The notes under the pieces: generated by a model
Told to the model about the DNA's origin: nothing
The model's input: the letters and a program-made list of their open reading frames with translations, nothing else
Databases searched by the model: none
In this document: positions 8,898 to 18,507 of the stretch, one piece after another
Position numbering within the stretch: the first letter of the stretch is position 1
Layout: each line of letters begins with the position of its first letter
NCBI GenBank assembly: GCA_964400355.1
Contig: CAYNTO010000005.1
Span: 73,908-137,907 of the forward strand
Direction: 5' to 3'
Source of the DNA: JACKAL01 sp964400355
Lineage (GTDB): Bacteria; Bdellovibrionota; Bdellovibrionia; Bdellovibrionales; JAGQZY01
Length of the DNA stretch: 64,000 nucleotides
Position numbers and translations under genes: made by a program

Positions 8898-11821
8898 TAC
8901 GTGGATATATATTTATAGCAGTTGTCTCATTTGCCTCCATCAGCAGTGCTGCGCCTTTCGCATTGGATGCGGAAAATTGCGCTATCACTTCTGAAAGTGT
9001 TGTCGCGCTTGCTATTGGGAACGAAAAATTGGAATCCAAAATTCGCGCTCAATTAGTGATGAGTGGTGACACCGCACTTTTTCCTCGCCTGCGCATCACG
9101 TTCCTCTCGCATGAGCCCGCAAAGGCCACTATTGAGTGGAGTTCCATTGTTCATAGTAAAAAGAACGTTAAGTTATTTCGTAGCGAGATTTTTGATCGGG
9201 TCGTGCAACGCCAAGGTCAGCAGTTTTCAATGAAGCGCGTGAGCGCCGCGGGTCAACGCGCCACTTTTGAGACTGATGTCGTATCCATGCAGAGCACTCA
9301 AGACATAATGGCACTGTTCCTCTCGCAAAACGAGTTCACAGTACACGCCTTTACCGACGAAGGCGATGATTGGGCCGGTGATTTTAGCCTGAGCATGAGC
9401 GACAGCTCCTTTCGCCAAATGGCAGTGAAGTGCTTCGCTGCTAAATCCGCGAAATATCTGACACCCAACGGAGAGCGAGCCGACTTAAAGCTCGTTGGCG
9501 TCAGTGATAAAAATTCGCTTGCGGCAATGCCCTATTACTGGTCGGAGGGCTATGGCCTCACTCCTTATACGGAGTTGGAACTGCTTGTGCCATCGGAACT
9601 CAAAGGCAAAGACGTTTTCGCCGCTACAGACAGCGAAGAGACCAAGAGTAAAAAATTATCCACCTGGATAGGCAATCTGGAACGCAAAAAAGCCGCAGTT
9701 GCTGCTCTGGATGCACAAGGTAGCGATCTCACTTTTGTCGCTATAAACAGTGAGCTTGCAGGATTATATAGCCAGCTTGATCAAAGTTATTCTCGCTTTG
9801 TGGTTCTCACGGGCACGTTATCCGCTGGCGATGGCCTTATACAAAAGAAGATGAGCGAGCAGGAGGCACTAAAGCTTGCTCTTGCCGACGTCGAAGCAAA
9901 AATTCAGTCGGCAAACCTCGCTCTCGATCCACTTCTTAAAGATCAAACCGCCACGGATGTCGCTCTCCATCCCTTTTTGGAGTATTTGACCAACGTCGAT
10001 GCACTCAAAGAAAAGCATGCAGCACGAATTAGCGAGATCATTGCTCTGCAAGCACATCTGCAAGAAATGTTGTCGCGCCATCAGGCAGCTTTGACCACGG
10101 GCCAGCAAACACCGCCCACAGCAGGTCCGTGGAGCGCGGAGGAGATCGAAAAACGCGAGGCCGAGGCCACTTTGCAACTGTTGAAAGCTCAAGAATTGGC
10201 CGTGCTCCAAGAGCGCGTCCAGGCTATCGTTGGAGATATGAACGGACTGCTAGAAAAAGCGCGGGCGCAACAAGCGCTGTCGCTTGAGTATCTGACAGCC
10301 GTTGCTCAACAGCGCTCAGTAAAAGCAGAGCTCGCTCAAGAGGAGACTTGGCTCTACCAAAGTTCGCAAGTGCCGCGTTTTACCGTTGCCGCAAAAGAAT
10401 TTTTCGACAACCTGAACACTGTGGCTGAAACTGAAGTTGCGCAAGCTATCGCAAAAACCGGCGCGGTGACTCGTGATTACAAATGGGAATTTGATTTTCA
10501 CTCCAATATGTACAACGCCATTGAAACGCAGTTCGTGGAAATTGTTGAACTCTCTAAGAGAGACGGCTCACTGATTTCGGCCATTCTCTGCCATCCCAAT
10601 GTCTTGAAAGACGAAAAAAACCGCACGCAACCCTGCCTAACAGTCGATGATATTCTCGACGAAAAAATTGTAGAAAACTTTTTGAGCACGTTACCACCTA
10701 AAGACGTCGATGTGCTGCTCGGCACAGTTCCACGCCCATGGAACAAGGATCAATCAAAAACCCAGATTCTAGTTTCCAAATACCAGGGTGAATTGGCGCG
10801 ACCTTCGGCACGCCTTCAGGAAATGGTCGATGCGTGGGGCGCTCTTCGCCAGGTGATCTGGCGCTGGGTCACGATGCAGAAAAAAGCAAAAGCCCTTGAT
10901 GTGTGTGAAGATCGCGACACAGCCGCGGCGCTCTTTGCCACTGCAACCTACTCGCGCGAATTCTACGACAAAGTGATCACTTGCGAGCGCGCCGAAGTGC
11001 AAACTCACAAAGCTCGAAAAAAAGAACTACTCTCCACCCTGGCCGCAACCACCGCCGCCATCACGCAAGCCAATGCCAGCTTTCAGCAGGCTGACGAGGC
11101 CTACGATGTCGCGAGCCAAGATTTCGTCAATGGGTCTATGGCTAGGCTAAAGGAGATTCCGGCACTCACTCGCCAGACGAGAATTATGACAACTTGTCTG
11201 CTCCCACTGGAAAACGCCGAAGAATGTGCCAGCGCTGTCGACGAAATCACTTCGGGCAAATTGACTGCGGAGGCACAGGGCCAATACGTGGGTCTGGTGC
11301 AAGCTTTGGTGAGCCACATTTATAGCCGCATAACCCTTCTCGGTCAGGAAAACGCAGTGGCGGTGAGTGAAATCCAGCGGCTTGATCAAGAACGCGCCGC
11401 TTACGTGGCCACCAACAATGTGACTCCGTTATTAGAAAAGCGCGATCAGCTCAAATTGCAAATTCAAACTTCCCAGACGGAGCTTGCCGAACTGGTGAGC
11501 GCGCAAAAACAAAACACCGAATCTCTCGCTACCGCACAAAAAGATGTGAGTACTTTTAAAACGGAGGCGCAGGCGCTGATTGCCGAACTCACTACTATCA
11601 CCACTGCCATCAAAGGCACTCTTCCCGCGCTGATGCCCTTTTGTGCGCGCATCCTTCCCCACACCCACCGCATTCACCAGATGGATGTGGAGCTGTTTGC
11701 TCTGGTAAATACAACACCTCCGGCACAGGCTAAAAAATATTCCAGCTGCGAGATTCCAAATTTAGAAAACTACATTCCCGCCCCAGGTGCGCTCGAGCTC
11801 ACCGGCGAAGTCAAAAGATAG
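8894..11821 (+). CDS. Large exported coiled-coil protein, unknown function
   Basis: The GTG at 8894 overlaps the PBP stop (GTGA) and begins a good signal peptide (MIRGYIFIAVVSFASISSA); a TTG at 8888 is the only other nearby choice. The protein has about 975 residues. After an N-terminal region of about 220 residues that looks beta-rich, long heptad-like stretches rich in Ala, Gln, Glu, Leu and Lys run at roughly 235-480 and 700-900. I do not recognise the family. The pattern suggests a periplasmic rod or scaffold that spans or organises the envelope. Coupling to the PBP suggests work on cell-wall growth or remodelling; this is inference. Confidence 0.8.
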   Translation: MIRGYIFIAVVSFASISSAAPFALDAENCAITSESVVALAIGNEKLESKIRAQLVMSGDTALFPRLRITFLSHEPAKATIEWSSIVHSKKNVKLFRSEIFDRVVQRQGQQFSMKRVSAAGQRATFETDVVSMQSTQDIMALFLSQNEFTVHAFTDEGDDWAGDFSLSMSDSSFRQMAVKCFAAKSAKYLTPNGERADLKLVGVSDKNSLAAMPYYWSEGYGLTPYTELELLVPSELKGKDVFAATDSEETKSKKLSTWIGNLERKKAAVAALDAQGSDLTFVAINSELAGLYSQLDQSYSRFVVLTGTLSAGDGLIQKKMSEQEALKLALADVEAKIQSANLALDPLLKDQTATDVALHPFLEYLTNVDALKEKHAARISEIIALQAHLQEMLSRHQAALTTGQQTPPTAGPWSAEEIEKREAEATLQLLKAQELAVLQERVQAIVGDMNGLLEKARAQQALSLEYLTAVAQQRSVKAELAQEETWLYQSSQVPRFTVAAKEFFDNLNTVAETEVAQAIAKTGAVTRDYKWEFDFHSNMYNAIETQFVEIVELSKRDGSLISAILCHPNVLKDEKNRTQPCLTVDDILDEKIVENFLSTLPPKDVDVLLGTVPRPWNKDQSKTQILVSKYQGELARPSARLQEMVDAWGALRQVIWRWVTMQKKAKALDVCEDRDTAAALFATATYSREFYDKVITCERAEVQTHKARKKELLSTLAATTAAITQANASFQQADEAYDVASQDFVNGSMARLKEIPALTRQTRIMTTCLLPLENAEECASAVDEITSGKLTAEAQGQYVGLVQALVSHIYSRITLLGQENAVAVSEIQRLDQERAAYVATNNVTPLLEKRDQLKLQIQTSQTELAELVSAQKQNTESLATAQKDVSTFKTEAQALIAELTTITTAIKGTLPALMPFCARILPHTHRIHQMDVELFALVNTTPPAQAKKYSSCEIPNLENYIPAPGALELTGEVKR

Positions 11822-11835
11822 AGACAGAGGTCCAA

Positions 11836-12735
11836 ATGAAAAACGTTTTAATTCTACTCACCTTCCTTACAGCAGTGTGCTCCTCGGTTCAAGCACTAGG
11901 GCGCACAAACGGTAATGTGCGAGACTACAGATTCACAATTGAAACCGAATTCGGTGCGGGAAGTGTAAAACTCTCTGCGGACGACAAAAATATCATGAAG
12001 CGTCTGGTGTATGAACAACTTGGCTACTATCTGCAGTCGCTCCATCAGCGTGGAATTTCTGCAATGCCGGAAGACATCATTGTGAAATCTGCGATCACCG
12101 TCAGTCGCACTGACGCTGCAGGAACTGCTGCAAAAAACCAGGAGGTCTCTCAGCGACGTGCCATGGGTCTCGATAATGACATGCGCGCCATAATGTTCAA
12201 CCTCGGCGTGCGTTTTTCTCCCGAAGTATTCTTTTACATGGGAGTGGGTGAAGAAGAGGCCAACGAGTATGAGTGCGAGATTGAAGTTCGTCCCTGTGGA
12301 AATCAACAACAGCAAATTCAACTGCCTTGGGATCCGCCGGTTCAGCAGTGTTACAGAGAAACGCTCGTGTGCCCCGCTCATCAACGTCGTTCCACTATTG
12401 AAGTGATTCTCCAGTACGCGCCAGGAGTTGTTACGACTCCACCTGTGGACAATAAAATTGTCACCGAGCCACTGCCCGACATCACTCCCGACAAAACGCC
12501 TTCGATCATTGAAATTCCAGAAACGCAGAAACAGCCCGAGGACGTCCAGCCCCTACCAGAGAATCCAAAGGTCGATACGCCAGCAGTTGTGCAACCGCTC
12601 CCATCACCGTCCACCACTGAAGAGTCCGCACCTGAGGCCGACAACCTCCCGGAAGCGGAAGACAAACCAGCGCCTGAAGACACAAAGCCTGGACCCAACA
12701 AATTGAAAGTGTACGGAAACGAAGTAGAAGATTAG
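11836..12735 (+). CDS. Exported protein with Pro/Glu-rich C-terminus, last gene of PBP operon
   Basis: The ATG at 11836 follows AGACAGAGGTCCAA. The signal peptide (MKNVLILLTFLTAVCSSVQA) is followed by a folded region to about residue 195 with four Cys residues in two pairs (YECEIEVRPC and QQCYRETLVC), likely disulfide-bonded. Residues 200-299 are a Pro/Glu/Thr-rich tail, as in proteins that reach through the cell wall. The family is not recognised. It sits 14 bases after the coiled-coil gene and ends the operon. Confidence 0.75.
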   Translation: MKNVLILLTFLTAVCSSVQALGRTNGNVRDYRFTIETEFGAGSVKLSADDKNIMKRLVYEQLGYYLQSLHQRGISAMPEDIIVKSAITVSRTDAAGTAAKNQEVSQRRAMGLDNDMRAIMFNLGVRFSPEVFFYMGVGEEEANEYECEIEVRPCGNQQQQIQLPWDPPVQQCYRETLVCPAHQRRSTIEVILQYAPGVVTTPPVDNKIVTEPLPDITPDKTPSIIEIPETQKQPEDVQPLPENPKVDTPAVVQPLPSPSTTEESAPEADNLPEAEDKPAPEDTKPGPNKLKVYGNEVED

Positions 12736-12747
12736 GTCTTGATTTTA

Positions 12748-12774
12748 GAGGCACCTCACAAGGTGAGCTGCCTC
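12748..12774. terminator. Hairpin between convergent genes
   Basis: GAGGCA and CTCAC on the left pair with GTGAG and TGCCTC on the right around an AAG loop, with one internal mismatch. It lies between the convergent ends of the PBP operon and the serine hydrolase gene. There is no long T-run on either side, so termination strength is uncertain. Confidence 0.5.
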
Positions 12775-12787
12775 TGAGAGCCGCAGG

Positions 12788-13861
12788 CTACTCCGCTACG
12801 GCTTGAGTGAGAAGCGCAAATCCCAGCGCCGTTTCCTCGTGTTTCTCGGTCACCGTGTTCGCTAGAATAACCACCGCCGTCTTTTTCTCTTTATGAATAG
12901 CCACCAGAGACGACATTCCGTAGGTGCTGCCGTTGTGCCAAACAAACTTGCGGTCATCAATGGTGTGCCAAAAATATCCCACCGAAGAACCAGGAACTGC
13001 TGGGCGCACTCCCGTTGAGGCCACCTGAAACGCCTTTCCCAGCGCGGTGTCGGAGTCCATTAAACCCTTCACTAAAGTGACCATTTCTCGTGGGGTGGAG
13101 AGCACGGCGCCAATTGCAGGTATCCCTGTCATATCCCACTTCGGAACGGCGTCGAAGGCGCTGCCGTTGTTGTAATAGCCCTGCACCAGCCGCTGTGATT
13201 GCTCGCTGGAGAGGTCGATGACAGTGTCGTTCAACTGTAAAGGACCTGTGATTCGTGACTGCAGCACTTGAGCGAAGGGTTTTTTATCGACAGCTTCGAT
13301 CACCTGTCCCATCACCGCAGCGCCCAGATTGCTGTACTCATACTTGCTACCAGGTGGAAAATTGAGATTGGATTTTTTGAGCACGCTGAACAGCTGCTGC
13401 GAGGAGAACCCGCTCCAGGGATTGAGCATGTCTTTGGGCTTAAATGCCTCCTCGCTAAAGATGGGAATGATTCCCGAACTTTGAGTCATGAGATCCAGAG
13501 AAGTAATAGTCTCTTTGCTCTTCGACACTTGTTTTCCCTGAAGGTAGCGCTGTACTGATTGTGAAACGTTGAGCTTTCCCTCGCTCACCATCTGTGCGGC
13601 CATGGTGCCGGCAAGTGCTTTTGTCACCGAGCCGATTTCGTAGATGGAGTCATCGCCGGGCCTGATCCCGCTCCCGCGCTTCGTTTCACCAAGGTGAACA
13701 ATAAAATTTTCGTCAGGAGTGATCACCATTACAGACACACCGACGAATTTTTTTGAATCCATCAGATTTTGCGCCATCTTTTCTACTTCGTAAGGCGTGT
13801 GCAGCTTTGCCGTGGCCATGTTCGCTCCTAAGAGACATATCAATAGAGATACTAAATGCAT
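12788..13861 (-). CDS. Exported serine hydrolase, beta-lactamase class C / S12 family
   Basis: The start at 13861 is chosen because AAGGAGT lies 6 bases upstream and a signal peptide (MHLVSLLICLLGANMATA) follows; a longer frame exists but lacks both. The 357-residue protein has the three family motifs: SVTK (S78, K81), YSN (176-178) and WHNG near the C-terminus. This family includes D-aminopeptidases, esterases, peptidoglycan peptidases and class C beta-lactamases, and the substrate cannot be told from motifs. It stands alone, divergent from the subtilisin-like gene. Confidence 0.9.
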   Translation of the reverse strand: MHLVSLLICLLGANMATAKLHTPYEVEKMAQNLMDSKKFVGVSVMVITPDENFIVHLGETKRGSGIRPGDDSIYEIGSVTKALAGTMAAQMVSEGKLNVSQSVQRYLQGKQVSKSKETITSLDLMTQSSGIIPIFSEEAFKPKDMLNPWSGFSSQQLFSVLKKSNLNFPPGSKYEYSNLGAAVMGQVIEAVDKKPFAQVLQSRITGPLQLNDTVIDLSSEQSQRLVQGYYNNGSAFDAVPKWDMTGIPAIGAVLSTPREMVTLVKGLMDSDTALGKAFQVASTGVRPAVPGSSVGYFWHTIDDRKFVWHNGSTYGMSSLVAIHKEKKTAVVILANTVTEKHEETALGFALLTQAVAE

Positions 13862-14097
13862 TGCGACTCCTTGATGACGCTTGTACCAACAACTCCACGG
13901 ACACGCCAGATTTCCGGCACTTACGCCGCTCGTACTGAATAAAATGCCCATGGGGTTGAAAATACTTCACTGACACATGGAGTTATTAGTAGCGCTCGTG
14001 ATAGGTCATTAGATAGGTTGATGCCTGCTCACCGATGAGCGCATCAGACCACGCCGGTCGCAGTGTTTCAGAATCAACAATTTGGGGGGAATCCACT

Positions 14098-15453
14098 ATG
14101 CGTTTCATCGCAATGCTCGTTGCTATATTGTTCACAGCTTCCACATCCATGGCCAAAGACGGTTTTATCGTCCGCTTGGAGAAGGATGCCAATCCTGATG
14201 TTTTTGCAAAGATGAATCATTTGGAACTCAAGCCAATTGCGAAGAGCCTCGACCTCTATCGCGCAACTCCACTCAAAACCACATCCGCTAAAGCCCTCAA
14301 AGCGATGCGTTCCGCGTCTGGCGTTGTGTACGCAAACCCCAATCACAAAGTCGCTCCCCGTTCGAATCAATTGATTCCCAACGACAAAGACTTCTCTAAA
14401 CAATGGGACTGGGTTCTCGATTCCAATAACTACGGGATCGATGCGACAACAGCGTGGGCACTCTACGGCACAGGTGGCGCGGACAAAAACGGTAACGAAA
14501 TTGTTATTGCCGTTGTTGATGGCGGCTTTGATATCGAGCACGCCGATCTCAAAAACAATCTTTGGGTGAACAAAGGCGAAATCGCCGGTAACGGTAAAGA
14601 CGACGACAACAACGGCTACATCGACGATGTGAACGGATGGGATCAAGAGTCTGAAACCGGCACCATTCAAGTGGACTACCACGGCACACACGTTGCCGGC
14701 ACTATGGGCGCCGAGGGCGACAACGGTATCAATGGCAGCGGCGTAAACTGGAAAGTTAAAATCATGTACGTGAGCATGGGTTGGTCTTTGGCCGACACAG
14801 AGGGCACAATGGCCTCCTACGATTACATCCGCAAACAAAAAGAATTGTGGATCAAGACCGGCGGAAAACAAGGTGCAAACGTTGTAGCCATCAACTCGAG
14901 CTTTGGTATTGATCAAGCAGATTGCACTCAGGGCGAATTCCAACAGTGGAACGATATGTTCGACGAATTGGGCAAAGTGGGCATTCTGTCTGTGGCTGCT
15001 ACTGCCAATGCCAACTGGGATATCGACAACGTGGGCGACGTACCTACCGGTTGCGAATCGGATTACGTTGTTGCGGTTACCAACTCTGATGTGACCGGCA
15101 CTAAGGAGACAGGTGCAGGCTACGGAATCCTCACCATCGACATCGCCGCCCCCGGAACGGAGATCTTCTCAACGATTCCAGCAAACGGCTTTGAGACCAA
15201 CACAGGGACTTCAATGGCCACACCACACGTAACAGGTGCTATTGGCTATCTGTACAGCGTGGCTTCTAAAGACTTCCTCATGTTGGCCGAAACAGATCCA
15301 GCTGCTGCAGCTCTGGAGATGAAAACAGCACTTATCCTCACTGTCACAACTCGCGACTCTATGAAATCTCAGAGCCAATCTGGCGGTATCTTGAATCTAT
15401 TCAATGCTGCTACTGAGCTTTCCAATTACGTTGCTTACAGCGTAAGCAAATAA
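14098..15453 (+). CDS. Exported subtilisin-like serine protease (S8)
   Basis: The ATG at 14098 follows GGGGGGAATCCACT and starts a signal peptide (MRFIAMLVAILFTASTSMA). Residues about 20-85 fit an inhibitor I9-type propeptide. The catalytic triad is visible: D141 in VVDGGFD, H195 in YHGTHVAGT and S372 in GTSMATPHV. An Asp/Asn-rich segment (GKDDDNNGYIDDVNG) next to the catalytic core probably binds calcium. The length of 451 residues is normal for a secreted subtilase. It is probably a single-gene unit, with a hairpin 18 bases after the stop. In a predator or scavenger such enzymes digest external protein. Confidence 0.95.
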   Translation: MRFIAMLVAILFTASTSMAKDGFIVRLEKDANPDVFAKMNHLELKPIAKSLDLYRATPLKTTSAKALKAMRSASGVVYANPNHKVAPRSNQLIPNDKDFSKQWDWVLDSNNYGIDATTAWALYGTGGADKNGNEIVIAVVDGGFDIEHADLKNNLWVNKGEIAGNGKDDDNNGYIDDVNGWDQESETGTIQVDYHGTHVAGTMGAEGDNGINGSGVNWKVKIMYVSMGWSLADTEGTMASYDYIRKQKELWIKTGGKQGANVVAINSSFGIDQADCTQGEFQQWNDMFDELGKVGILSVAATANANWDIDNVGDVPTGCESDYVVAVTNSDVTGTKETGAGYGILTIDIAAPGTEIFSTIPANGFETNTGTSMATPHVTGAIGYLYSVASKDFLMLAETDPAAAALEMKTALILTVTTRDSMKSQSQSGGILNLFNAATELSNYVAYSVSK

Positions 15454-15470
15454 CCATTCAGTTATTGCAT

Positions 15471-15490
15471 GCGCCTCCGTCTGGAGGCGC
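15471..15490 (+). terminator. Hairpin after the subtilisin-like gene
   Basis: GCGCCTCC pairs perfectly with GGAGGCGC around a GTCT loop and is followed by TTATGCTT. It starts 18 bases after the protease stop. The T-run is short, so this is a likely but not strong intrinsic terminator. Confidence 0.65.
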
Positions 15491-15646
15491 TTATGCTTCC
15501 CGTCAATATCCACTCCAGTTTTTGCATCTCCCTCCGATCTAGATTAGTTTTAACTGCTTCTGTTACTTAAGAACAAGTTTGTGGGATATGTGTTCCCACA
15601 CCTCGAAATTAAGGACAGTCGTTACAAAACACTAAAGGAGTTCAAC

Positions 15647-17656
15647 ATGAGAATTATTGTTACTGGAATGCTCCTCGCTGGTCTGATTGCAGGCTGTGCG
15701 GGCTCCAAACACGGTGGTTCAGTGAGCCGCGACGCTTTAATGAAAGGCTCGCCTGTTCCTGAAAAACGTGAGTTCCCCCTAAGCCAAAAGATCACCCCCT
15801 GCGAAGACTTCCACGCTTACGTGTGCTCCGAAGTGGAAAACAATTTTAAGCTTCCAGCCGATCGCGAACGCTGGACGTTCTCGTTTACTGACAATGCCGA
15901 GCGCTTACTCCACGGTAAAAAACAATTCTTTCAAAAGATCGATAGCTACAAGCCACGCTCGGAACGCGATCAGCAGTTCAAAGACGTTTACGTTGCCTGC
16001 ATGAATGACAAAGCGGCAAGTGACGAAGAACGCAATATGGTGGCGACAGAAACGCAAAAGATTCTTGGCTTAAAAAATTGGGAAGAACTCGCCCAGCTCT
16101 CTCAAGAGCGCATGGATCAAGGCCGCGTGTCTTTTGTGGACTTCTTCGCGGAAGCCAATAAAGAAAATCCACTTAAAAACGATGCATTTTTAATTGCCGA
16201 TGCTCGCTCGCTCCCTGAGCGCAGCTATTACAGTAAAAAAGATTTGATGAGCGATTTCCAAGCTCTTCTCACGGATTTTTTCAAAACTGTGAACGTCGAC
16301 AATCCGGAAAAACGTGCCAAGTGGGTTGTGGACTTCGAAACGGCTCTCGCTAAAAAATATCCACTTCCTAAAGAAGTGCGCGAGCGCTTTACGCAAAAAC
16401 GCGATATCAAAAAGTCTGCTTATATTAAAAAATACGCAAACCTTAAGCCACAGCGTTTTCTGGATCGTTTACCAAAGGACACTGTACTCGTAGATCTGGT
16501 TCCCGAATCCGGTGCTTTCATCAACGATGCGATTAAAAAAATGCCGCTCGACCAAATGAAAAGCGTTCTCTTGTACCACACACTTGTGGACTACCTCGAC
16601 GACGCCTATCCGGAGTTCTTTAATAAACGCTTCCAGTTCACTCACAAATACTTGGGTGGCCCCGCTCAGCGCCCGGTGCGCCAAGAGCGTTGTACGAAGG
16701 CCGTAATGGCCATGTTCGGCATGGAGATCGATTACGAGCTGATGAACATTCTATTCCCAAATTTTCCACAGGACAAAGTTGTGGAAGTGGGCGAAAAAGT
16801 TCGCCAGTCGATCATCGATGGATTGCAAAAGAACACGTGGCTTGAAAAATCCACCAAAGAAGAAGCCGTTAAAAAGATCACTTCGGCAAAACTCTATCTT
16901 GTAAAACCACAGTCCGATAAAGACTGGGATTTTGTGACCGTGCAAAAGTACAGCCCTACCGCTCCCCATGAGAACTACGTAAAGTACAAACACGCCAAGA
17001 TCGAAAAAATGATCAAGGAACTGAGCGAAGAGCGCAATCCATCGCGCTGGGAATACATGTCGCCGCTTGTGGTGAACGCCTACTACAGCCCACCAGACAA
17101 CAAATTTGTGCTACCAATGGGTATTCTTCAGTTCCCGTTCTTTGATGGCGACAGTCTCGAGCTTGAGAACATCGCGGCCATCGGCACGGTCGTTGGCCAT
17201 GAACTCGGTCACGGTATCGACGATCAGGGTTCACAGTACGACTACTCCGGCAAAGTGCGCCAGTGGTTCACGAAAAAAGATCTTAAAACTTTTGAAGCTC
17301 GTGGCAAAAAGTTTATCGATCAGTTTAATAAAATCGGTCACGATGGCAAACTCACTCTGGGTGAGAACATCGGCGATCACGTAGGTATTACTTTTGCGTA
17401 CAATGCCGCATTTCCAGATGCCTCAAAGGTTTCTGCTGACGATAAGAAGAAGTTCTTTGTCGCTTACGCCAGAATGTGGTGCAACGTTGCCACTCCATCG
17501 TATCGCGAAAAGCAGCTAAAAACGGATCCGCACTCTTTGGGTAAAGAGCGTATCAACCAACAAGTGATCCACATTGATGGCTTCTACGACGCTTATGCCT
17601 GCAAAGCAGGTAACAAGATGTTTGTAGACGCCAAAGATCGCGTCCGCGTTTGGTAA
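15647..17656 (+). CDS. M13-family zinc metallopeptidase lipoprotein (neprilysin/PepO type)
   Basis: The ATG at 15647 follows AAAGGAG. The signal ends in a lipobox (LIAGC), so the enzyme should be lipid-anchored in the envelope. The zinc motif HELGH is at 518-522 and the third-ligand motif ENIGD at 573-577. The end VRVW and a nearby NAYYSP stretch are typical of M13 peptidases, which cleave oligopeptides on the hydrophobic side. The length of 669 residues fits the family. The 3' end overlaps an ABC-transporter ATPase gene by 7 bases, suggesting co-transcription. Confidence 0.95.
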   Translation: MRIIVTGMLLAGLIAGCAGSKHGGSVSRDALMKGSPVPEKREFPLSQKITPCEDFHAYVCSEVENNFKLPADRERWTFSFTDNAERLLHGKKQFFQKIDSYKPRSERDQQFKDVYVACMNDKAASDEERNMVATETQKILGLKNWEELAQLSQERMDQGRVSFVDFFAEANKENPLKNDAFLIADARSLPERSYYSKKDLMSDFQALLTDFFKTVNVDNPEKRAKWVVDFETALAKKYPLPKEVRERFTQKRDIKKSAYIKKYANLKPQRFLDRLPKDTVLVDLVPESGAFINDAIKKMPLDQMKSVLLYHTLVDYLDDAYPEFFNKRFQFTHKYLGGPAQRPVRQERCTKAVMAMFGMEIDYELMNILFPNFPQDKVVEVGEKVRQSIIDGLQKNTWLEKSTKEEAVKKITSAKLYLVKPQSDKDWDFVTVQKYSPTAPHENYVKYKHAKIEKMIKELSEERNPSRWEYMSPLVVNAYYSPPDNKFVLPMGILQFPFFDGDSLELENIAAIGTVVGHELGHGIDDQGSQYDYSGKVRQWFTKKDLKTFEARGKKFIDQFNKIGHDGKLTLGENIGDHVGITFAYNAAFPDASKVSADDKKKFFVAYARMWCNVATPSYREKQLKTDPHSLGKERINQQVIHIDGFYDAYACKAGNKMFVDAKDRVRVW

Positions 17657-18507
17657 AAGCCATAGAGATAAAGGCTCTGTCGAAAAGTTACGGAGCCTTT
17701 CAAGCTGTAAATAACCTCTCCTTTGTTTTAAACAAAGGAGAGACTCTTGGACTGCTGGGCACAAACGGCGCCGGCAAAACCACAACCATTAAAATTTTGA
17801 CGGGACAATTGCTAGCAAACAGCGGTTCCGTGAGCGTTTTTGGCCTGGATCCTTCGCGCAATCCCAAAGACGTACATAACGTGATAGGCTACATCCCTGA
17901 TAAACAATCCACATACGACGAACTCCCAGTGTACCAGAACATCGATTTTTTTCGCCGTCTGCACGGCTTATCACGAGAGCGCACACCTCAGCTCATTGAG
18001 ATGTTTCATCTCCAGGAAAAGGCCAAAGTTAAAGTAAAAAAGTTATCCCGTGGATTGCGCCAACGCGTGCTTATCGCCCGCTCTATCGTACACCAACCGC
18101 AACTTTTAATTTTGGATGAACCGACAATCGGTTTAGATCCATCCTCGGCAAACGATATTCTGGTGTATTTAGAATCTCTAAAAGCCCAGGGAGTGACGAT
18201 TTTAATCACCACACACCTGATGAATGAGGTGGACCGGCTGTGCGACCAGATCGTCTTTCTGGATCACGGCAAAAAAATTGCGGAAGGCACTCCCTTTGAT
18301 CTCAAGATGCGCTACAAAAATGACACCCTGAAAGTGGTGCGCCGGGACGGCGAGCGCGTGATTACGGACATGTCCCCAATAAGTGAAGACATTTTTGAAT
18401 TACTCAAGGGGTTGCACACCCGCCGCGAACTTCTGCAGGTGCAATCCCATTCACCCACTCTCGATGAGGTGTTCATAAACATTCTAAGGGAGAAAAGTGA
18501 GCGTTAA
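17650..18507 (+). CDS. ABC transporter ATP-binding protein
   Basis: The only credible start is a TTG at 17650, overlapping the peptidase stop. The 285-residue protein has Walker A (GTNGAGKTTT), the signature LSRGLRQRV, Walker B with LILDEPTIGLD and the switch histidine (TTHLM). The C-terminal part after about residue 215 resembles the extension seen in exporters of the ABC-2 (DrrA/NatA-like) group. It pairs with the permease gene that starts 11 bases before its end. The substrate is unknown. Confidence 0.92.
   Translation: MVKAIEIKALSKSYGAFQAVNNLSFVLNKGETLGLLGTNGAGKTTTIKILTGQLLANSGSVSVFGLDPSRNPKDVHNVIGYIPDKQSTYDELPVYQNIDFFRRLHGLSRERTPQLIEMFHLQEKAKVKVKKLSRGLRQRVLIARSIVHQPQLLILDEPTIGLDPSSANDILVYLESLKAQGVTILITTHLMNEVDRLCDQIVFLDHGKKIAEGTPFDLKMRYKNDTLKVVRRDGERVITDMSPISEDIFELLKGLHTRRELLQVQSHSPTLDEVFINILREKSER

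Noticed and set aside
14074..14943. Long open frame (289 codons) on the minus strand opposite the subtilisin-like gene
   Set aside because: It lies wholly antisense to conserved catalytic motifs of the protease and its protein is Val/Cys/His-rich without any recognisable domain; a shadow frame.
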